Below are positions 7,133 to 11,448 of a stretch of 11,448 bases of DNA, piece by piece (position 1 is the first letter of the stretch; every line of letters begins with the position of its first letter). The translations under genes and the position numbers were made by a program. The DNA lies in contig JAGTJM010000175.1 in assembly GCA_020747015.1 (NCBI GenBank), positions 1-11,448 on the forward strand, written 5' to 3'. This stretch comes from Pyrenochaeta sp. MPI-SDFR-AT-0127 (lineage: Eukaryota; Ascomycota; Dothideomycetes; Pleosporales; Cucurbitariaceae). The notes beneath the pieces are model-generated. The model did no database searches. It saw only the letters and a list, made by a program, of their open reading frames with translations, and was not told where the DNA came from.

Positions 7133-10100
7133 ATGAGCTTTGAAGAGTATGATGAGTTTTTAAATTTTAGCCCTAATTTCGACAGCAATGGGTACTCATG
7201 CTCACCGTCTGCTACTATTGAGAGGCATGCGATATCCGAACAAGGGGATGCCGATACTTCCAATAAGGCTTCTGGAGACGAGGACGGCCTCAACGATGAT
7301 GGACCATCTTGCCACATAGAAGATGACTTTAGCGAAGGCAGTTTCGGGGACGAAGAGCAAGTCGTTGTAGCATCCGATCAGTACTCGTGGAAGATTGATC
7401 ATGCGAAAGGAGATCATAAATTCAAGGGTGCGTCTAGGTGCATGTGCAACCTCGAGTGATGCGACTAACAGCGCGAAGCACAGGACTTCGTTGCTACGAC
7501 GAAGAGTACCTCTTTCGATGGCAGTCAGGCTATTGACATGCTGCAAAGACGATACACGATAGATTATGGAAGTAAGAAAGCCGGTTCGAGAGCTGCCGCA
7601 GCAGACGATGAGTACATTCGCTCATTCTTTCTCGACCTTCTCATAATCATCGGACGACCGCTCAAGCCTATCACGCAGCCATCTAATAGGTTCTTTGATA
7701 ACATAACAATCAGTTTTAAGAATTGGCGGGCATCCTATAGTGCTAAACACGTTCACGGATTATCATTTGATCTAGAACACCGGACCTTCCGGTTGGCAAC
7801 GGCGGCCACGAGGGAGTCATGGTATATCGTTATGCACCCTATCGCTAACGCACCAGAAGAGCTTCTCTCTAGGAACGAGCGTAGAAAACGTCGCGAGAAA
7901 TCGTCTCAGTCTAGCGCCCTGCATTTTCACCACGCGCAATTCCTCGCCTCGTACATCAAAGAGATATTCCTTATTGGAGAGCTTTTGGGGGAGGGCGTAG
8001 AACCGTCTTGGAAACTAGATGGTCACCACACGCAGAAAATCACTTTCAACAAATGGACAACATTCCAAGAGATATTTATGCAAGAGTGGCTAGAGTACGT
8101 GAGACATAACACACAAGATACATTCTGGGCGGAGAATCAGCCGGCATTTCATGCGTACGACTACGGCGCAAACATTGAAATCGACGTAGCTGAGCAGTTG
8201 CGATCTGTGCCAAAAGAAGCTCGTCTCCGTTCAGTCGAAGAAGATTCGGAATCTGACGAGGAGAGCCTTGACGCAGAAGACAGTGTGTTTGAATACGATG
8301 AGAGGCTTAGTGGTGAAGTGCCAGGAGCTGGTAGCACTTCTCCGGTCGGCTACGATTATCGGAGCCTATTCACCGGTGGCCTGCAACAACTTCGAACCGA
8401 ACTAGAGCAAAAATATGTTCTGGACAGCATTGATACTGTGTCGTACGCTCTGGCCGTCGATATTAACTGTCTCGATGGTCGTTCGCCCGATCCATACAGC
8501 AAGCTGGCGCGTTGTCTCCTAGCCGATCGCAACATGGTCCTCCGAGAGTTCCACGGGGAGCGAGACTTTACATTCTATCCTTTAGCATTTCATCCGGCAT
8601 ATGGCAATTTCTCATCACCACGACCGCCTGCGTTCTTGATGGATAATCTTCTCGCTGTTATGCAGGAGAACATGAGCTATCAGCATAACGGAGCAAGTGT
8701 GCTTAACTATGGATATTTCCAGGGCTACTCAAATATCAAGAGAAGCATTCGCCACGGACCAGATGACCTGCTAGCTACGAAAGGAGTTGCAACAGCTGCT
8801 TTGGCGCTTCCTAATCGCGACGGAAAGCTGTCTGCTCGTGTTTCTGCGAGGCGAGAGCGTCTGTTGCAGCACCTGAGAGGTAATCTAACTCCTCATGATC
8901 CTGAGTCATCTAAGCCATTTGCTCGTGAGCGACAGCGGACCGAGAGGGCAATATTTGAGGAAGAGTTTGCATTCCGAATAGAACAAGTGCTTTCCGTGCA
9001 GGTATCTAGGCTGAGCGACCGTAGTCGGGGCTTCTCAACCGTCCTCACTCCCATCTTCCAGTTAATACGTTTCTTTCTCGAAGAACCTCAGTGTTACACA
9101 CATATTTTTCGATCCTTCCGCCCGTCGGTGTTCCCTGGCATTTTGGCGTCTTTCGCGAATCTATTCTCCCAAGCGATTGACAGCATCTTCATGCGGTTTG
9201 AGGCCGCTGGCTCCCAAGGGCTGTGTGTCGCATTAGCGGAAGGAGTGTCTGCGCTCGATCGCCTCGGTAGCTACTGCTTTACTGGCTTCCCGAGATCTTT
9301 GATGGGTTCGGTCCTCACACCGTTAGGAACGATCGATGGCATTGAACAAGGTGGTTGGCCATTTATCGATCCTCGCGTACTCGATCTTCGGGGCGCTGGT
9401 AACTTCAGTTTGGCACAATGGCCTCGACACAAAAACGGACGGCCTATCCTAATGCACATAGCCTCTATCGCTTTTCACTATGGGTTGGAGGTTGCAGCCA
9501 GTTGTCACAGCGAGTTGTGGTTCAACGAACTTGGCGGATTGAGAGTACAAGGGCCGAGTAGTGCCGATAAGTTTCTTAAAGAGGTACTGCTAGAACTTTG
9601 GAAGCCCCAGATGATTGCGTTCGTCACATACCACTTTCATCGCGCGCTAAACAAAGGTAGGCGAAGTGAAGGGCTCAGTAGTGGCCAAGGGACATTGCAG
9701 TTGTTGGAAGACCATCGAGAGCAAGTAAGGCGATGGACACAAGCGGAAAATCCCTTTTATGGGAGTACGTATTTGGGACACTATTCTCTTAACAATTCAG
9801 CTGCTAATACTGTGTAGAGAATACGAGCCTATCTTCCTGCTCTTCTCATCTGGAGCAGCCTCTACACCATCCGTCCCATCGTCCAGAACGCGACGCGACT
9901 TTGCGCAAGACCTATACGATAGCTGCATTCGATGCGACCAAACAGCAGGTAGAGCATTCTACTCAAAGAACGCGACTTGGTTTTCAGTGCTTCGCGCTGC
10001 CTTGCGACACACAACGGTAAAGACGATGAGCAAAGACCAATGGGTTGGCGCGTTGACTGTGGCTATGCTCTCATGTCGAATCGAGTGTATGCCAGGCTCG

Positions 10101-10938
10101 TACCAATCGAAGCTCAGCTACCGGAGAGTCATTCGGCTCGTAGGTTCGGCTCCTTCTGCGTTGGCAATCGCAGCACGGCCAGGGAGCCTCAAGAGAGCAG
10201 CTATCGAAGCGGAACATAGAGCAAAGCGGCCAGCCAATAGGAGAAGGGTAATCGACTTTGGGTACTCGATCCCTTTCAACACAATACCACAGCTGATAGA
10301 GGATGGATTCCGGCAGCAAGAGCAAAATTTCAGGAAGGGGAATCAAAGCATATTAGAACATTATCAAGTGGCTCGGCAGTGTCTGGGGGAGTGGTTAGGG
10401 GACCCTCTTTGCGATTTAATGCTTATGATAGTGCTGACTTTAGCGTCATCAAGCGTTACACCGACAATAGCACCTAAAGCGCGGCAATTCAGCGTGGGGC
10501 CGAAGAAGGATAGCTCTATGTTTGCGGCCAACTTGGTGACAAGGATGCTTTGGTTTTCGCAACCACAATGCTTTCCTTGGGATGCTGATGCAGGCGGAGT
10601 ACTCCGAGTGTCGGAAATGACAAAGAAGATTGGTAAGAGGATTCTAACATGCCCAATTTTCCAAAAATATAGAGGAACTGACTAGATGTTCTCACGTAGA
10701 GCACAAGGGTGTAAATAATCGAGTACTGCGAGAGTTAGGGTGGGTTAAGGTGGTGCATGGAAATCGAGATAGTCCACGTAATAACGAGTTAACACTTTCT
10801 GACCGAGATCGACTAGTACAGCAGCGGAGGGAGCTCTTAAGGTTAAGGCAGGATGCGGTAGGGTTTATTAGGGTAATTTTCCGTAGTTATGATAGTATTT
10901 GGGTAGAGCGTTGCTCTTTAATAGTTAAAGAAGAATAA
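7133..10938 (+). CDS. Gene B: spliced large protein of unknown function (about 1212 aa)
   Basis: Preferred exons are 7133-7427, 7479-9768, 9818-10632 and 10700-10938, summing to 3639 nt (1212 codons plus stop). I do not recognise the family. Residues about 45-80 are acidic (GDEDGLNDD, GDEEQ). A conserved block SDQYSWKIDHAKGDHKFK follows, then a hydrophobic FFLDLLIIIGRP segment, a basic NLS-like RRKRREK at 233-239 and a Ser/acidic tract EEDSESDEES at about 352-361 that looks like a casein kinase 2 target. The central part (about 453-538: FHGERDFTFYPLAFHP, YFQGYSNIKRSIRHG) and the C-terminus look globular and soluble. There is no clear signal peptide, and no helicase, integrase or reverse transcriptase motif. 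B lies 245 bp after A in the same orientation, and the A-B order repeats in the left copy, so the two probably work or move together. Possible poly(A) signals AATAAA lie at 10934-10939 and 10950-10955. Confidence 0.75.
7428..7478 (+). other. Gene B intron 1 (51 bp, phase 1)
   Basis: GTGCGT donor, GACTAAC branch site at 7463-7469, acceptor GAAG. This acceptor keeps the frame into AQDFVATTKSTSFDG. The more usual CAG five bases later (7481-7483) would shift it. B' has the same arrangement at 2594-2644, also 51 bp and also frame-preserving only with GAAG. Confidence 0.7.
9769..9817 (+). other. Gene B intron 2 (49 bp, phase 2)
   Basis: GTATTT donor, CTAAT branch-like site at 9804-9808, TAG acceptor. 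It joins FYGST to EYEPIFLLF. An alternative keeping frame uses the stronger donor GTACGT at 9765 with acceptor GAG ending at 9819 (55 bp). Either way, the TAG that closes the 7538-9817 frame falls inside the intron. There is no second copy for comparison here. Confidence 0.6.
10633..10699 (+). other. Gene B intron 3 (67 bp, phase 1)
   Basis: GTAAGA donor, CTGAC branch-like site at 10678-10682, CGTAG acceptor. It joins MTKKI to EHKGVNNRVLRELGW. A 40-bp alternative ending at 10672 (CTAAC branch, ATATAG acceptor) is also in frame and adds nine residues, but leaves only 11 bases between donor and branch site. The exon after it runs open to the TAA at 10936-10938. Confidence 0.6.
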
Positions 10939-11110
10939 ATAATAATATAAATAAAAGTGATTATAGAGAGAAAACTTAATAATTAAAGTATATATTATAC
11001 TAACTAAGGTAGAGTAAGTAAAATATACTTTAGGGTATTATAACGTTATAGGTATATAAAAAGGTATAAGCCCTCGGCTATCCTAAATAATTTAGGTACT
11101 CTATATAACT
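10939..11110. other. AT-rich subtelomeric DNA after gene B
   Basis: No gene seen. The sequence is rich in TA and includes the probable 3' untranslated region of gene B at its start (AATAAA at 10950-10955). Towards its right end decayed units of the following minisatellite appear (for example TTTAGGTACTCTATATAACTA). Confidence 0.5.
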
Positions 11111-11198
11111 AAGGTACCCTAAACTACTTAGATACCCTAAACTACTGAGGTGCTCTAAACTACTGAGGTGCTCTAAACTACTGAGGTGCTCTAAACTA
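11111..11198 (+). repeat. 18-bp subtelomeric minisatellite
   Basis: About five head-to-tail units with consensus AGGTGCTCTAAACTACTG. Units at 11148-11165 and 11166-11183 are identical. Outer units are variants (AGGTACCCTAAACTACTT, AGATACCCTAAACTACTG). Variants with CCCTAAA resemble the C-strand telomere repeat. Confidence 0.85.
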
Positions 11199-11205
11199 GT
11201 AAAAG

Positions 11206-11220
11206 CCCTAACCCTAAACC
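11206..11220 (-). repeat. Inverted telomere-like stub
   Basis: CCCTAACCCTAAACC is over two telomere repeats on the opposite strand to the terminal array, starting about 107 bp from it. The two could pair as an inverted repeat. Confidence 0.6.
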
Positions 11221-11244
11221 TTAGAGTAGCTAGCAAAGCGAACT

Positions 11245-11281
11245 AGAAGAAGTGAAAAGAGGAAGAAAAAGAGAAAGAAAA
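11245..11281 (+). other. Purine tract next to the telomere
   Basis: 37 bases of A and G with a single T at 11253. It separates the inverted stub from the unique sequence before the terminal array. Such tracts can disfavour nucleosomes, but nothing more can be said from sequence. Confidence 0.5.
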
Positions 11282-11312
11282 CCGCTAACCGCAACGACCG
11301 GGGTCTGTGCGC

Positions 11313-11448
11313 GGGTTAGGGTTAGGGTTAGGGTTAGGGTTAGGGTTAGGGTTAGGGTTAGGGTTAGGGTTAGGGTTAGGGTTAGGGTTAGGGTTAGGGT
11401 TAGGGTTAGGGTTAGGGTTAGGGTTAGGGTTAGGGTTAGGGTTAGGGT
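11313..11448 (+). repeat. Terminal telomere array (TTAGGG)n
   Basis: 136 bases of perfect GGGTTA repeats (22 full units plus GGGT) running to the edge of the window. The G-rich strand reads 5' to 3' outward, so this is a right-hand chromosome end. The TTAGGG unit is usual for filamentous fungi. No variant unit is seen, and the array length is a minimum set by the window or assembly. Confidence 0.97.

Noticed and set aside
7133..7459. Small independent acidic protein
   Set aside because: Its end lies in a conserved 51-bp intron; the same exon-intron-exon layout occurs in B'.
9759..10685. Independent gene overlapping the end of the 7538-9817 frame
   Set aside because: Its first 20 codons fall inside a likely intron, and frame-compatible splice sites join it to the preceding exon.
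11111..11198. CRISPR array
   Set aside because: Units are directly adjacent with no unique spacers, in a eukaryotic subtelomere; it is a plain minisatellite.

Overview
This window is the end of a chromosome of a filamentous ascomycete fungus (inference). The right edge is a (TTAGGG)n telomere, reached in G-strand orientation. Genes have short 49-67 bp GT-AG introns with CTAAC/CTGAC-like branch sites. One half of the window shows C-to-T and G-to-A decay with CAG/CAA-to-stop changes, as expected from repeat-induced point mutation (RIP). All recognisable genes lie on the + strand and point at the telomere.

Layout: (1) 1-3570 is a decayed copy of a two-gene unit, A' (1-2048, cut by the window edge) and B' (2296 to about 3570, 3' truncated). 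(2) About 3571-4400 is a TA-rich, gene-free spacer holding a diverged direct repeat. (3) 4401-4612 is the upstream region of gene A, with three GC-rich 16-bp palindrome-like sites. (4) 4613-6887 is gene A, three exons, 724 sense codons counting one in-frame TAG. It has an N-terminal ParB/sulfiredoxin-like motif (GNHRVEAL) and a basic NLS-like start, and from memory it resembles fungal DUF3723 proteins (not verified). (5) 6888-7132 is the A-B intergenic region with one palindrome. (6) 7133-10938 is gene B, best modelled as four exons and about 1212 aa, of unknown function. (7) 10939-11312 is gene-free subtelomeric DNA: AT-rich sequence, an 18-bp minisatellite, an inverted telomere-like stub and a purine tract. 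(8) 11313-11448 is the telomere.

The individual open frames hide the real structure. Splicing joins frames 4613-5104 and 5334-6887 into one gene, and frames 7133-7459, 7538-9817, 9759-10685 and 10750-10938 into another. Intron positions are shared with the decayed copy where the two overlap, which supports the models. Gene A carries one TAG where the decayed copy has TGG (Trp), a change of RIP type, so A may be newly broken.

The most interesting signal is a 16-bp near-palindrome, TTGCCCCTGGGGGCAA or its exact reverse complement. It lies upstream of A, B and B', with an identical 80-nt gap to the start codon of B and of B'. Together with a ParB-like protein this suggests a self-regulated or self-recognising two-gene subtelomeric element. 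That link is inference.
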